Assembly: GCF_044762855.1 (NCBI RefSeq)
Contig: NZ_JBIWFB010000001.1
Coordinates: 1,116,001 to 1,180,000, forward strand
From: Psychrobacillus sp044762855
GTDB lineage: Bacteria; Bacillota; Bacilli; Bacillales_A; Planococcaceae
Length of the DNA stretch: 64,000 nt
Reading direction: 5' to 3'
In this document: one piece after another, positions 16,642 through 26,400 of the stretch
Position numbering within the stretch: position 1 is the first letter of the stretch
How the letters are laid out: each line of letters begins with the position of its first letter
Program-made: the position numbers and the translations under genes
Notes under the pieces: model-generated
Told to the model about the DNA's origin: nothing
Databases searched by the model: none
Seen by the model: the letters and a program-made list of their open reading frames with translations, nothing else

Positions 16642-16788
16642 TATTTTTTTATTGGATAATCTTCTTTAAAACGCATTATCCCTACAATCTGAAATATAGA
16701 TTCAAACGTTAGAAAAGAAAGTATGCAAGCATTTTTAAATTAATTGATAAAATAACCGATACATAATAATAAGCAAGAGAAAGTAGAT

Positions 16789-17562
16789 GTGAATATGTTA
16801 AGTTTGAAAGAAATAAAAGAAAGATTAGAGCATGCAACCGGTGCGGAAACCTGGTTCAAAGAGCTAGAAGCCGATACCAGAGTAGGTGCGCAAAAATTAA
16901 TAAACGGTTGGACAAGAAACCAGCAAAAATTACTACTAGAAAAACAAGCCCATGAAGAAAAAATATTATTCGATCGCAGCTTTTGTACAAACGAACAAGA
17001 TTTAGTAGCTGGAGTGGACGAAGCAGGCAGGGGACCATTGGCAGGACCAGTAGTAACAGCCGCTGTTATATTAGATACATATGCAGAAGAACTGATTGGC
17101 TTAAACGATTCTAAGCAACTTTCCAAAGCGAAGCGAAAAGAATTAGCGTTGAAAATAAAAAAAAATGCGATCAGTTATTTCATTCATTTTCAATCGGTCG
17201 AAAAGATTGATGAGCTGAATATTTACGAAGCAACAAAGCAATCCATGACAGAAGCTGTCGCCAATTTATCTACACAACCTTCTGTAGTGCTTGTAGATGC
17301 AATGAAACTGCCCATTAATATAAAAACACACTCTATTATCAAAGGAGATGCGCAAAGTTTAGCGATAGCTGCAGCATCTATACTTGCTAAAACAGCTCGA
17401 GATGAGTATATGGATCAATTGCACGAAGCATTTCCGGCATATTTGTTCAATAAACATGCAGGATATGGAACGAAAGACCATATAGAAATGATTAATAAAT
17501 ATGGACCTACCGAACATCATCGAAAAACGTTTGAACCTATCAAGTCCATTTTAAAAAAATGA
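16789..17562 (+). CDS. rnhB: Ribonuclease HII
   Basis: RNase HII removes ribonucleotides and RNA from RNA-DNA hybrids. The 257-residue protein has the N-terminal extension typical of Bacillus enzymes. The catalytic Asp77-Glu78 are in AGVDEAGRGPLAGPV, and LNDSKQLSKAKR and LVDAMKL carry further active-site residues. GTG 16789 gives MNMLSLKEIKERL, aligning with the B. subtilis start; ATG 16795 is an alternative. The ribosome site is weak (AAGAGAAAG). It lies 9 bp upstream of ylqG. Confidence 0.95.
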   Translation: MNMLSLKEIKERLEHATGAETWFKELEADTRVGAQKLINGWTRNQQKLLLEKQAHEEKILFDRSFCTNEQDLVAGVDEAGRGPLAGPVVTAAVILDTYAEELIGLNDSKQLSKAKRKELALKIKKNAISYFIHFQSVEKIDELNIYEATKQSMTEAVANLSTQPSVVLVDAMKLPINIKTHSIIKGDAQSLAIAAASILAKTARDEYMDQLHEAFPAYLFNKHAGYGTKDHIEMINKYGPTEHHRKTFEPIKSILKK

Positions 17563-17571
17563 GGTGAGTAT

Positions 17572-19422
17572 ATGACTTCCACATCTTTTTCAGCTATTGG
17601 GGCACAGTCATCCCAGACGACCAATACAAGTAAACAGATGCCAATGAAAGAGGGGCAAGTTGTACACGGAACTATAAAAAAACTATATCCCAATCAAACG
17701 GCAGAAGTGCAAATTGGCAATCAAAAAGTCATTGCAAAATTAGAAACGCCTTTAAAAGCAGGAGACGCCCATTTTTTTCAAGTATCGAAAGCATCTCCAG
17801 ACGTGCAATTAAAAGTAGTGACTGGTCCATTAGCGGGAGGCAATACAATTGCTCAACAAGCGACCCAATTATTACAGGCGATGAATTTAACGAAAACGAG
17901 TGAAATGCTTGCGGTAACTCAGTTTTTCTTAAAAGAGCAATTGCCTATTTCGAAAGAGATATTAGTACAAGCGGAGCAATTATTAAAACAATTACCACCA
18001 GGAGTCCAGGTGAAGGCTGCGCTGGAAGGTATTCAAAAAATGATCGAATTAAAGCTACCTCTTACACCAAATCTTTTGGAAACAATGTTAAGTGGGAAAT
18101 CCACAAGTGGGATGCAATCAGCTATCGAAAGCTTTAAATTAGCATTACAGCAAGATTCGACTATTTCACCAAATGTTAAAAATGATCTGCTGCAAAATTT
18201 ACAAAAAATATCAGAGCCTTTTCGCTTACCGGTAGCAGGTGCAATTGTTGGAAAGCAAATAGAAAATCTTCAAAACAAACAAACAAATATTTCAACGAAG
18301 TTACCTATTTTACAAGCATTAAAGGAAACGGGAATTTTACCGGCAGCGGCTTCTTTGTCGAACCCGACTCCTCTGTCTAGTCAACCTGCTTTGCCAAATT
18401 CAGCTGGACAATGGATGGCACAATTCGTACAAGCCCCTCCAACTGAAAAAGGAGCAATTGTAGAACAACTACGAAACTGGATAAATACGCAGCCTTTATT
18501 GACTACTGGGCAAAAAGAGCAATTGTTATCTTTGGTGAAAGAAAACAGCCAAGCTCAAACAATACAAAACGTACTTGTTAAAGTATTTGCGGAACAAAGC
18601 GGGCAGGCTATTTTCCGAGAAGATACAAATGGTTTAACTGCTAAAGAACATTTAGTCACTCTACTTGGAAAAGGGCAGACGGTGGAAACAGTTAACCAGA
18701 CATTACAACAAATAAATACGATGATTAAAAGTAGTTCCAATAGTTTTTTTGCTCCACAGCTGATCACCGAGTCGGAGCAAGCTGCATTAAACCAATTGGA
18801 CGGAAAAGCTTTTGAACATGCGATGAAAGAAGTGTTGAAATCACTTGGATTTAATTATGAAGCAAAACTTGGTAGCGAAAGTCAGGACTTGAGGCAAGTA
18901 GCGTTACAGTTAAAGCCACAGTTAGTAGAATTATTACAAAATCAGGCCATCTCGACATCTGTTAGAGAGGGAGCAGAAACGTTACTAAATCGAATGAATG
19001 GCTTGCAAATTTTGTCGGGAGAAAATGGTCTGCAGCATCAACTGCTAATGCAAGTACCATTAGAGTTTCTTGGAAAGAAAATGGATGCAACACTCGAGTG
19101 GAATGGCAGGATGAAAGAAGACGGTAAAATAGATTCTGATTTTGCGAGAATTATGTTTTATTTAAAGTTAGAAACATTAGACGAAACGGTTGTCGATATG
19201 CAAGTACAAAATAGAATCGTGACGATTACCGTATATAATAATGATGCGCAGTTGCAGCAGCTTGCCAATACATTTAAATCCGCTTTAAAAGAAGGGTTAT
19301 TATCAGTTGGCTATACTTTATCTGGTGTGTTTACGAAAACTTTCGAAGAACAACAACTTGCATCGAAAGTTCTGCCAAAAGTAGCTTCGAAAGAAATACA
19401 AGGAGTAGATATACGCATATGA
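17572..19422 (+). CDS. ylqG: YlqG-like protein with C-terminal FliK/hook-length-control-like domain
   Basis: The function is unknown. The gene occupies the position of B. subtilis ylqG. The 616-residue product is Gln/Leu/Thr-rich and predicted mostly helical. Its last 110 residues (about 500-610: PLEFLGKKMDATLEWNG, then VVDMQVQNRIVTITVYN) resemble the Flg_hook C-terminal domain of FliK. No signal peptide or membrane span is visible. It overlaps ylqH by 4 bp. Because ylqH resembles the FlhB C-terminus, the pair looks like a second FliK/FlhB-type set; that role is inference. Confidence 0.8.
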   Translation: MTSTSFSAIGAQSSQTTNTSKQMPMKEGQVVHGTIKKLYPNQTAEVQIGNQKVIAKLETPLKAGDAHFFQVSKASPDVQLKVVTGPLAGGNTIAQQATQLLQAMNLTKTSEMLAVTQFFLKEQLPISKEILVQAEQLLKQLPPGVQVKAALEGIQKMIELKLPLTPNLLETMLSGKSTSGMQSAIESFKLALQQDSTISPNVKNDLLQNLQKISEPFRLPVAGAIVGKQIENLQNKQTNISTKLPILQALKETGILPAAASLSNPTPLSSQPALPNSAGQWMAQFVQAPPTEKGAIVEQLRNWINTQPLLTTGQKEQLLSLVKENSQAQTIQNVLVKVFAEQSGQAIFREDTNGLTAKEHLVTLLGKGQTVETVNQTLQQINTMIKSSSNSFFAPQLITESEQAALNQLDGKAFEHAMKEVLKSLGFNYEAKLGSESQDLRQVALQLKPQLVELLQNQAISTSVREGAETLLNRMNGLQILSGENGLQHQLLMQVPLEFLGKKMDATLEWNGRMKEDGKIDSDFARIMFYLKLETLDETVVDMQVQNRIVTITVYNNDAQLQQLANTFKSALKEGLLSVGYTLSGVFTKTFEEQQLASKVLPKVASKEIQGVDIRI

Positions 19423-19712
19423 CAGAAGAGAAACAAATCCGAAAAGAAGCAATTGCTTTAACGTATAAACCTGGAGTTGTAGATGCGCCGACAGTAGTAG
19501 CAAAAGGAAAAGGAAAAATCGCTGAAAATATATTAGCGCAAGCAAAAGAACATGATGTACCTATCCAACAAGATGCAAGTTTAGTAGGACTTTTAGGTCA
19601 GCTTGATATTAATCAATCGATCCCAGAAGAGTTATATCAAGCGGTCGCTGAGGTGTTTGCATTTATTTATAAAGTGGATCAAGAAAAAGGGAAAAACAAT
19701 CTGCCGCTCTAA
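19419..19712 (+). CDS. ylqH: YlqH, FlhB C-terminal-domain-like protein
   Basis: The 97-residue protein aligns with the cytoplasmic C-terminal half of FlhB encoded at 47435. YlqH reads IALTYKPGVVDAPTVVAKGKG and FlhB reads IALKYDDESMEAPIVVAKGAD; a closing IPEELYQAVAEVFAFIYKV block also matches. The Asn-Pro-Thr-His autocleavage site of FlhB is absent, so the protein corresponds to the post-cleavage fragment alone. There is no membrane domain. It is translationally coupled to ylqG (ATGA overlap). Confidence 0.88.
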   Translation: MTEEKQIRKEAIALTYKPGVVDAPTVVAKGKGKIAENILAQAKEHDVPIQQDASLVGLLGQLDINQSIPEELYQAVAEVFAFIYKVDQEKGKNNLPL

Positions 19713-19767
19713 TTCTATCAATTTAAAATCCGAATATTTGCTAAATTGTTTAAATACTAGACTTTTG

Positions 19768-19796
19768 TGGACAAGTTGTGACAGTTTTAATACAAT
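19768..19796 (+). promoter_or_regulatory. sucCD promoter
   Basis: TGGACA (19768-19773), a 17-bp spacer and TACAAT (19791-19796) form a good SigA promoter about 49 bp before the sucC start. Confidence 0.65.
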
Positions 19797-19844
19797 GAAT
19801 AAGGTAGTAAATTACTTGACACAAGTTTGATTGGAGGATGCAAG

Positions 19845-21005
19845 ATGAATATCCATGAATATCAAGGGAAACAACTCCTCAGACAATATGGCGTAGCAGT
19901 TTCAAACGGAATTGTCGCTTTTTCACCTGAAGAGGCTGTAAAAGCTGCAAAAGAGTTAGGCTCAAGCGTTATTGTTGTAAAAGCTCAAATCCACGCAGGT
20001 GGTCGTGGTAAAGCTGGTGGGGTAAAAATCGCAAAAAGTTTAGATGAGGTACGCGAATACGCCAAGGAACTTTTAGGAAAAGTGTTAGTAACACACCAAA
20101 CTGGTCCAGAAGGTAAAGAAATTAAGCGTTTACTTATCGAAGAAGGTAGCGATATCAAGAAAGAGTATTATGTAGGTTTAGTACTAGACCGTGCAACTTC
20201 TCGTGTAACATTAATGGGCTCTGAAGAGGGCGGTATGGACATCGAGGAAGTAGCTGCAAATACACCAGAAAAGCTTTTCTATGAAGAGATTGATCCTGTT
20301 GTAGGTTTAACGGGCTTCCAAGCTCGCCGCATGGCTTTTAATATGAACATTCCAGCAAAGCTTGTTAACAAAGCAGCTAAATTTATGCTTGGCTTATACC
20401 AAGTATATAAAGAAAAAGATGCTTCTATCGTTGAGATTAACCCGCTAGTAGTAACAGCGGATGACAACGTATTAGCACTTGATGCAAAATTTAACTTCGA
20501 CGCAAACGCTTTATATCGCCATAGCGATATTTTAGAAATGCGCGATTTTGATGAAGAAGATCCAAAAGAAATCGAAGCTTCAAAATATGACTTAAGCTAT
20601 ATTTCATTAGATGGAAATATTGGTTGTATGGTTAACGGAGCAGGACTTGCAATGGCTACAATGGATACGATTAGCTATTACGGCGGTTCACCCGCAAACT
20701 TCCTGGACGTTGGGGGCGGTGCTACAGCTGAAAAAGTTACAGAAGCTTTCAAAATCATCCTTTCTGATGCAAACGTAAAAGGTATTTTCGTTAATATCTT
20801 CGGTGGTATTATGAAATGTGACGTAATCGCAGAAGGTGTTATTATCGCTGCGAAAGAAGTAGGACTTGCTGTGCCATTAGTAGTTCGTTTAGAAGGAACA
20901 AATGTCGACTTAGGTAAAAAATTATTAAATGAATCAGGTTTAAATATAATCGCTGCTGACTCAATGGCAGACGGTGCTCAAAAAATCGTTAATCTTGTAG
21001 GATAA
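19845..21005 (+). CDS. sucC: Succinyl-CoA synthetase (ADP-forming) subunit beta
   Basis: With SucD this enzyme makes succinate and ATP from succinyl-CoA in the TCA cycle. The 386-residue subunit has an N-terminal ATP-grasp domain (MNIHEYQGKQLLRQYGV, KAQIHAGGRGKAGGVK). The C-terminal CoA-ligase domain carries GNIGCMVNGAGLAMATMD and GGIMKCD. An in-frame ATG at 19827 is rejected because the ribosome site TTGGAGGATG lies after it. It forms an operon with sucD. Confidence 0.97.
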   Translation: MNIHEYQGKQLLRQYGVAVSNGIVAFSPEEAVKAAKELGSSVIVVKAQIHAGGRGKAGGVKIAKSLDEVREYAKELLGKVLVTHQTGPEGKEIKRLLIEEGSDIKKEYYVGLVLDRATSRVTLMGSEEGGMDIEEVAANTPEKLFYEEIDPVVGLTGFQARRMAFNMNIPAKLVNKAAKFMLGLYQVYKEKDASIVEINPLVVTADDNVLALDAKFNFDANALYRHSDILEMRDFDEEDPKEIEASKYDLSYISLDGNIGCMVNGAGLAMATMDTISYYGGSPANFLDVGGGATAEKVTEAFKIILSDANVKGIFVNIFGGIMKCDVIAEGVIIAAKEVGLAVPLVVRLEGTNVDLGKKLLNESGLNIIAADSMADGAQKIVNLVG

Positions 21006-21023
21006 GAAAGGCAGGGACATATT

Positions 21024-21926
21024 GTGGGCGTATATATTAATAAAGATACGAAAGTAATCGTTCAAGGAATTACGGGCTCAACTGCTCTTTTCCATACAAA
21101 ACAAATGCTTGAATACGGCACTAAAATCGTTGCTGGGGTAACACCTGGTAAAGGTGGTACAGAAGTAGAAGGCGTTCCAGTTTTCAATACAGTTGAAGAC
21201 GCTGTAAAAGCTACTGGTGCAAACGTTTCTGTAATCTATGTGCCAGCTCCATTTGCTGCGGATGCGATTATGGAAGCAGTAGATGCAGAGTTAGATATGA
21301 CAATCTGTATTACAGAACATATTCCAGTACTTGACATGGTAAACGTTAAACGTTACATGGAAGGAAAGAAAACTCGTTTAGTAGGACCAAACTGCCCGGG
21401 TGTTATCACAGCAGGTGAATGTAAAATTGGTATTATGCCAGGATATATTCATACAAAAGGTCATGTAGGCGTTGTATCACGTTCTGGTACCCTTACGTAT
21501 GAAGCGGTTCATCAGTTAACACAAGCTGGTATCGGTCAAACGACAGCTGTAGGTATTGGTGGAGACCCTGTAAACGGTACTAACTTTATCGATGCTTTAA
21601 CGGCATTCAATGAAGATGAAGAAACGTATGCAGTGGTAATGATTGGTGAAATCGGTGGTACTGCAGAAGAAGAAGCAGCAGCATGGATTAAAGCAAACAT
21701 GAAAAAACCGGTAGTAGGATTTATTGGCGGTCAAACTGCTCCTGAAGGTAAACGTATGGGACATGCTGGAGCAATTATCTCTGGCGGTCAAGGTACAGCT
21801 GAAGGGAAAATCCAAGCGATGAAAGATGCAGGAATGAAAGTTGCTGCAACTCCATCGGTAATTGGTGAAACTTTAATCGAAGCGATTAAAGAAGCAGGTC
21901 TTTACGACGCTTGTAAAACACATTAA
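21024..21926 (+). CDS. sucD: Succinyl-CoA synthetase (ADP-forming) subunit alpha
   Basis: The alpha subunit binds CoA and carries the phosphohistidine intermediate. The 300-residue protein has the CoA-binding Rossmann segment VIVQGITGSTALFHTKQML. The catalytic His near residue 247 is in GHAGAIISGG. Length equals the B. subtilis subunit. It starts with GTG 21024 after a GCAGGGA ribosome site, 18 bp after sucC, and is followed by a strong terminator. Confidence 0.97.
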   Translation: MGVYINKDTKVIVQGITGSTALFHTKQMLEYGTKIVAGVTPGKGGTEVEGVPVFNTVEDAVKATGANVSVIYVPAPFAADAIMEAVDAELDMTICITEHIPVLDMVNVKRYMEGKKTRLVGPNCPGVITAGECKIGIMPGYIHTKGHVGVVSRSGTLTYEAVHQLTQAGIGQTTAVGIGGDPVNGTNFIDALTAFNEDEETYAVVMIGEIGGTAEEEAAAWIKANMKKPVVGFIGGQTAPEGKRMGHAGAIISGGQGTAEGKIQAMKDAGMKVAATPSVIGETLIEAIKEAGLYDACKTH

Positions 21927-21931
21927 TATAG

Positions 21932-21971
21932 TAGTACGGCGCATCTTTTCGGTGTTGCCGTACTATTTTTT
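21932..21971 (+). terminator. Rho-independent terminator after sucD
   Basis: A perfect 9-bp stem (TAGTACGGC at 21932-21940 with GCCGTACTA at 21957-21965) is followed by a T run. Confidence 0.92.
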
Positions 21972-21985
21972 GTAGGAGGGAAGCA

Positions 21986-22867
21986 ATGAAAGATGAACTT
22001 TTCGTCAATCGATTTTTAGCTTTACATTATGTTCTCCCGGTACCATTAAACAAACTAAAACCTCTACTTGAGTATGATCCCCAATTAGCTCAAATAGACA
22101 AGATGCAACCTCAAAAGCTCGCCAGTTTATGCAAAATATCGCAGGAGAGAGCGATTAATTTGCAGCAAATGTACCGAAAATTTGTGGAAATCCCACTTCT
22201 ACAAATGTATGAAAAACATACCATATCCCCTATCTTTTATACTAATCCCAATTACCCATCGAATCTATTAAACTTACATGATCCGCCAGCAATATTATAT
22301 GTAAAAGGTAATGTAAATTTACTTCAAATTAATAAAAAGCTTGCAATTATTGGGTCCAGAGAAGCATCCGAATATTCGAAAAGCAGTATTGAAAAAATTT
22401 TGCCTCCATTAATACAAGAAGACTTTGTCATTGTAAGCGGACTAGCGAAAGGTGCAGATACGTTAGCACATGAAATAACGATGAAATATGGAGGAAAAAC
22501 AATAGCTGTATTAGGTACTGGCTTTTTTCATCTATATCCAAAACAAAATGTAGAGTTAGCACATAAAATGGCGAAAACTCAGTTATTAGTAACGGAATAT
22601 CCTCCGTATATAACACCAAAAAAGTGGAATTTCCCTATGCGTAACCGAATTATTAGCGGATTGTCGCAAGGTGTCGTTATTACAGAAGCCAAAGCAAAAA
22701 GTGGTACAGTTTCGACAATGGAACATGCACTTGAAAATGGCAAAGAAATATTTGCGATTCCCGGATCTATCTTTTCCCCTCTTTCTGTAGGTCCGCATCT
22801 CCTTATACAAGAAGGGGCCAAGCCTGTTTGGGATGGTCATCAAATACTAGAAGAATTACTAAAATAA
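21986..22867 (+). CDS. dprA: DNA processing protein DprA (Smf)
   Basis: DprA binds incoming single-stranded DNA and loads RecA during transformation. The 293-residue protein has an N-terminal helical region and a Rossmann-like core. Core motifs are IIGSREASEYSKSS, VSGLAKGADTLAHE, IAVLGTGFFHLYPKQN, FPMRNRIISGLS and SGTVSTMEHALENGKEIFAIPG. The ribosome site GGAGGG precedes ATG 21986. It lies between sucD and topA, as in B. subtilis. Its presence suggests competence capacity but does not prove it. Confidence 0.95.
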   Translation: MKDELFVNRFLALHYVLPVPLNKLKPLLEYDPQLAQIDKMQPQKLASLCKISQERAINLQQMYRKFVEIPLLQMYEKHTISPIFYTNPNYPSNLLNLHDPPAILYVKGNVNLLQINKKLAIIGSREASEYSKSSIEKILPPLIQEDFVIVSGLAKGADTLAHEITMKYGGKTIAVLGTGFFHLYPKQNVELAHKMAKTQLLVTEYPPYITPKKWNFPMRNRIISGLSQGVVITEAKAKSGTVSTMEHALENGKEIFAIPGSIFSPLSVGPHLLIQEGAKPVWDGHQILEELLK

Positions 22868-22988
22868 CAACCGAATAAAATAATAAAAAATGAAATGTCT
22901 TGCATTTCTTGAGAAACTGTTATACATTTTGCAACAGGTATTTGTTTTGTAGATTAAAGCGAGTTACCTTCTATAAGGAGGCACATTT

Positions 22989-25064
22989 ATGTCGGATTAT
23001 TTAGTTATAGTAGAATCGCCAGCAAAAGCAAAAACGATTGAGCGATACCTTGGAAAAAAATATAAAGTAAAAGCATCGGTCGGTCATGTTCGTGATTTAC
23101 CTAGGAGTCAAATGGGTGTAGATGTGGAGCATGACTATGAACCAAAATATATTACAATACGAGGAAAAGGTCCCGTATTGCAAGATTTAAAAAAAGCAGC
23201 CAAAAAAGCGAAGAAAGTTTATCTCGCAGCTGACCCCGACAGAGAAGGAGAGGCTATTGCATGGCATTTAGCTAACTCATTAAATGTTGATATTGAATCT
23301 GATTGTCGCGTTGTATTTAACGAAATTACAAAAGATGCTATTCTAGAATCTTTTAAGCATCCTAGACCCATTAATATGGATTTAGTAGATGCTCAACAAG
23401 CAAGAAGGATTTTGGATCGCCTCGTTGGTTACAATATTAGTCCTATACTATGGAAGAAAGTGAAAAAAGGTCTTTCAGCAGGTCGTGTTCAATCTGTAGC
23501 ACTTCGTTTGATCATTGACCGTGAAAACGAAATTAATAACTTTGTCCCGGAAGAGTATTGGACAATCGAAGGGGAATTCGAAAAAGATAAAAAAGCATTT
23601 GATGCACTCTACTTTGGAAACGAAAAAGAAAAAGTAAAACTATCCAATGAAAGTGATGTTAAAGCAGTATTAAAAGTTATGAAAGGCAAAAAGTTTGAAG
23701 TAACGAATGTTGTGAAAAAAGAACGCAAAAGAAATCCAGCCCCTTCTTTTACTACGTCATCTCTTCAACAAGAAGCCGCTCGCAAGCTAAACTTTAGAGC
23801 TAGAAAAACGATGATGCTTGCACAACAATTATACGAAGGTATTGATCTTGGCAAAAAAGAAGGTACTGTAGGTTTAATTACTTACATGCGAACAGACTCT
23901 ACTCGTATATCAGACACTGCGAAAGCGGATGCACAGGAGTTCATTACACAGGAATATGGAACTGATTTCATTGCAACGAAAAAAGCGGAAAAGCAATCGA
24001 AAAAAGCCCAAGATGCACATGAAGCAGTTCGTCCTACAAGTGTATTAAGAACACCAAATGAGTTGAAAGCAATCTTGTCCCGTGACTTATTTAGATTGTA
24101 CAAACTAATATGGGAACGATTTATCGCTAGTCAAATGGCCCCGGCGATTTTAGATACAGTTGCAGTAGACTTGAAAAACGGAGATGCGGTATTTCGTGCA
24201 AATGGTTCCCAAATAAAATTTCCAGGTTTTATGAAAGTGTATGTGGAAGGTTCGGATGATCAAACAGATGATAAAGACAAACTATTACCTGTTTTAGCAG
24301 TTGGAGATAAAGTGAGTGCACTTTCTATCGAACCAAAGCAACATTTTACACAACCGCCTCCAAGATATTCGGAAGCAAGACTAGTAAAAACACTAGAAGA
24401 GTTAGGTATAGGTAGACCTTCAACATATGCACCTACACTTGATACAATTCAAAAGAGGGGATATGTTGCATTAGAAACGAAACGTTTCGTGCCTACCGAG
24501 CTTGGAACGATTGTTCATCAACTCGTGTTAGAATTTTTCCCGAACATTTTGGATATTGAATTTACCGTTCAAATGGAACAAGATCTGGATAGTATAGAAG
24601 AAGGGCAAGTGAAATGGGTAGAAGTAATCGATGGTTTCTACCAAGACTTTGCCAAACACGTAGAGCATGCAGATGCTGAAATGGAGAAAATCGTCATCAA
24701 AGATGAGCCAACTGGAGAAGACTGCGAAAATTGTGGTTCTCCAATGGTATATAAATTAGGACGTTATGGTAAGTTTATGGCTTGTAGCAATTTTCCGGAT
24801 TGTCGAAATACAAAAGCGATCATAAAAGAAATTGGTGTGCCATGTCCGTCATGTGAAGAAGGGCAAATCGTAGAACGAAAAAGTAAAACAAAACGATTGT
24901 TTTACGGCTGCAACCAGTATCCAACATGTGAATTTGTTTCATGGGACAAGCCAATCAATCGACCATGTCCTAAATGTAATGCTATGCTAGTAGAGAAGAA
25001 ATTGAAAAAAGGTATACAAATACAATGTGTTTCTTGCGATTATAAAGAAGATCCACAGAGTTAA
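22989..25064 (+). CDS. topA: DNA topoisomerase I
   Basis: TopA relaxes negative supercoils through a 5'-phosphotyrosine intermediate. The 691-residue protein starts with a Toprim domain (LVIVESPAKAKTIERYLG, AADPDREGEAIAWHL). The active-site Tyr near residue 299 is in GLITYMRTDSTRIS. The last 110 residues hold three zinc-finger-like repeats with Cys pairs (CENCG/CSNFPDC, CPSCE/CNQYPTC, CPKCN/CVSCD). AGGAGG precedes ATG 22989. trmFO follows after 18 bp. Confidence 0.97.
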   Translation: MSDYLVIVESPAKAKTIERYLGKKYKVKASVGHVRDLPRSQMGVDVEHDYEPKYITIRGKGPVLQDLKKAAKKAKKVYLAADPDREGEAIAWHLANSLNVDIESDCRVVFNEITKDAILESFKHPRPINMDLVDAQQARRILDRLVGYNISPILWKKVKKGLSAGRVQSVALRLIIDRENEINNFVPEEYWTIEGEFEKDKKAFDALYFGNEKEKVKLSNESDVKAVLKVMKGKKFEVTNVVKKERKRNPAPSFTTSSLQQEAARKLNFRARKTMMLAQQLYEGIDLGKKEGTVGLITYMRTDSTRISDTAKADAQEFITQEYGTDFIATKKAEKQSKKAQDAHEAVRPTSVLRTPNELKAILSRDLFRLYKLIWERFIASQMAPAILDTVAVDLKNGDAVFRANGSQIKFPGFMKVYVEGSDDQTDDKDKLLPVLAVGDKVSALSIEPKQHFTQPPPRYSEARLVKTLEELGIGRPSTYAPTLDTIQKRGYVALETKRFVPTELGTIVHQLVLEFFPNILDIEFTVQMEQDLDSIEEGQVKWVEVIDGFYQDFAKHVEHADAEMEKIVIKDEPTGEDCENCGSPMVYKLGRYGKFMACSNFPDCRNTKAIIKEIGVPCPSCEEGQIVERKSKTKRLFYGCNQYPTCEFVSWDKPINRPCPKCNAMLVEKKLKKGIQIQCVSCDYKEDPQS

Positions 25065-25082
25065 GAGAAAGAAGGATAATAC

Positions 25083-26393
25083 ATGACTGAAATTGTAAAC
25101 GTTATTGGTGGAGGACTTGCTGGAAGTGAGGCAGCTTGGCAAATTGCAAAAAGAGGTGTGAAAGTACGTCTTTATGAAATGCGCCCAGTCAAACAAACAC
25201 CTGCCCATCATACAGATAAATTTGCTGAGTTAGTATGCTCCAATTCCCTTCGAGCAAATAATTTAACGAATGCTGTAGGCGTTATTAAAGAAGAAATGCG
25301 TATGTTAGATTCACTTATAATTGATTCTGCAGATAATAGCAGTGTACCAGCTGGTGGCGCACTAGCAGTCGATCGACATGATTTTGCTGGAAGAGTAACA
25401 GATGCAATTCGAAATCATCCATTGATCGAAGTGGTGAATGAAGAAGTAACAGAAATTCCAGAAGGCATTACAGTTATTGCAACTGGACCTTTAACTTCTC
25501 CAGCTCTTGCGGAAAAAGTCAAAGAAATGACAGGTCAAGAATATTTATACTTTTATGATGCTGCAGCACCAATCGTAGAAAAAGACAGTATTGATATGGA
25601 CAAAGTATATTTGAAATCTCGCTATGACAAAGGGGAAGCAGCATATTTAAACTGTCCGATGACAGAAGACGAGTTCAATCGCTTTTATGATGCATTAGTC
25701 GCAGCAGAAGTAGTGCCTTTAAAAGAATTTGAAAAAGAAATTTATTTTGAAGGCTGTATGCCGGTAGAAATCATGGCAGAGCGTGGCCGCAAAACATTGT
25801 TATTCGGACCGATGAAGCCAGTAGGATTAGAAGATCCGAAAACAGGAAAACGTCCATATGCGGTTGTTCAACTTAGACAAGATGATGCAGCTGGAACGCT
25901 TTATAATATCGTTGGATTCCAAACACATTTAAAATGGGGACCACAAAAAGAAGTCCTTAAGCTAATCCCAGGTCTTGAAAATGTGGAAATCGTTCGCTAT
26001 GGTGTAATGCATCGTAATACGTTCATCAATTCGCCATATGTGTTACAACCGACGTATCAGTTAAAAGCAAATCAAAATATCTTCTTTGCTGGGCAAATGA
26101 CAGGTGTAGAAGGATATGTAGAGTCAGCTGGAAGTGGACTACTCGCAGGTATTAATGCAGCGAAACTAGCAAAAGGGGAAGAATTAGTCGTATTCCCAAG
26201 TGAAACAGCGCTCGGTAGTATGGCGCGCTATATCACGGAAGCAGACCCGAAAAACTTCCAACCTATGAATATAAACTTTGGTTTATTCCCAGAATTACAG
26301 CCAAAAGTAAGAGATAAAAAGGCAAGAACGGAACAATTAGGAAATAGAGCGCTTACAACGATTCAAAATTTTATGAAAAATACAGCAATATAA
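25083..26393 (+). CDS. trmFO: tRNA (uracil-54) methyltransferase TrmFO
   Basis: TrmFO makes 5-methyluridine at position 54 of tRNA using methylenetetrahydrofolate and FAD, the route typical of Gram-positives. The 436-residue flavoprotein begins with the dinucleotide-binding motif VIGGGLAGSEAAWQIAKRGV. Other conserved blocks are CSNSLRANNLTNAVG, GCMPVEIMAERGR and GVEGYVESAGSGL. The gene is also known as gid. It lies directly between topA and xerC, the conserved Bacillus order. Confidence 0.97.
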   Translation: MTEIVNVIGGGLAGSEAAWQIAKRGVKVRLYEMRPVKQTPAHHTDKFAELVCSNSLRANNLTNAVGVIKEEMRMLDSLIIDSADNSSVPAGGALAVDRHDFAGRVTDAIRNHPLIEVVNEEVTEIPEGITVIATGPLTSPALAEKVKEMTGQEYLYFYDAAAPIVEKDSIDMDKVYLKSRYDKGEAAYLNCPMTEDEFNRFYDALVAAEVVPLKEFEKEIYFEGCMPVEIMAERGRKTLLFGPMKPVGLEDPKTGKRPYAVVQLRQDDAAGTLYNIVGFQTHLKWGPQKEVLKLIPGLENVEIVRYGVMHRNTFINSPYVLQPTYQLKANQNIFFAGQMTGVEGYVESAGSGLLAGINAAKLAKGEELVVFPSETALGSMARYITEADPKNFQPMNINFGLFPELQPKVRDKKARTEQLGNRALTTIQNFMKNTAI

Positions 26394-26400
26394 TTGCTTT

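Larger units (their letters stand above)
16067..16788. other. Gene-free repeat region between rbgA and rnhB
   Basis: This 722-bp stretch holds no convincing gene. From left to right it contains the rbgA terminator, dispersed repeat copy A (16151-16306), an A-rich stretch and the conserved short sequence ATCCAGTAAATG (16379-16390). Then come a four-unit AGYAAYCAA array (16418-16488) and a five-unit AAYGTTGCG array (16549-16641). The last 150 bp are AT-rich and probably include an rnhB promoter, which could not be placed with confidence. Confidence 0.7.

Noticed and set aside
16449..16676. Minus-strand 75-residue frame with heptad-like ATxxxxx repeats
   Set aside because: It reads through the two phased arrays; the heptad look comes from the 21-bp period. 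It has no ribosome site, and the related array at 58970-59060 has 20-bp steps that break any frame.
19603..19830. 75-residue frame overlapping the ylqH end
   Set aside because: It is out of frame within ylqH and runs through the sucC promoter; composition and context do not support a gene.
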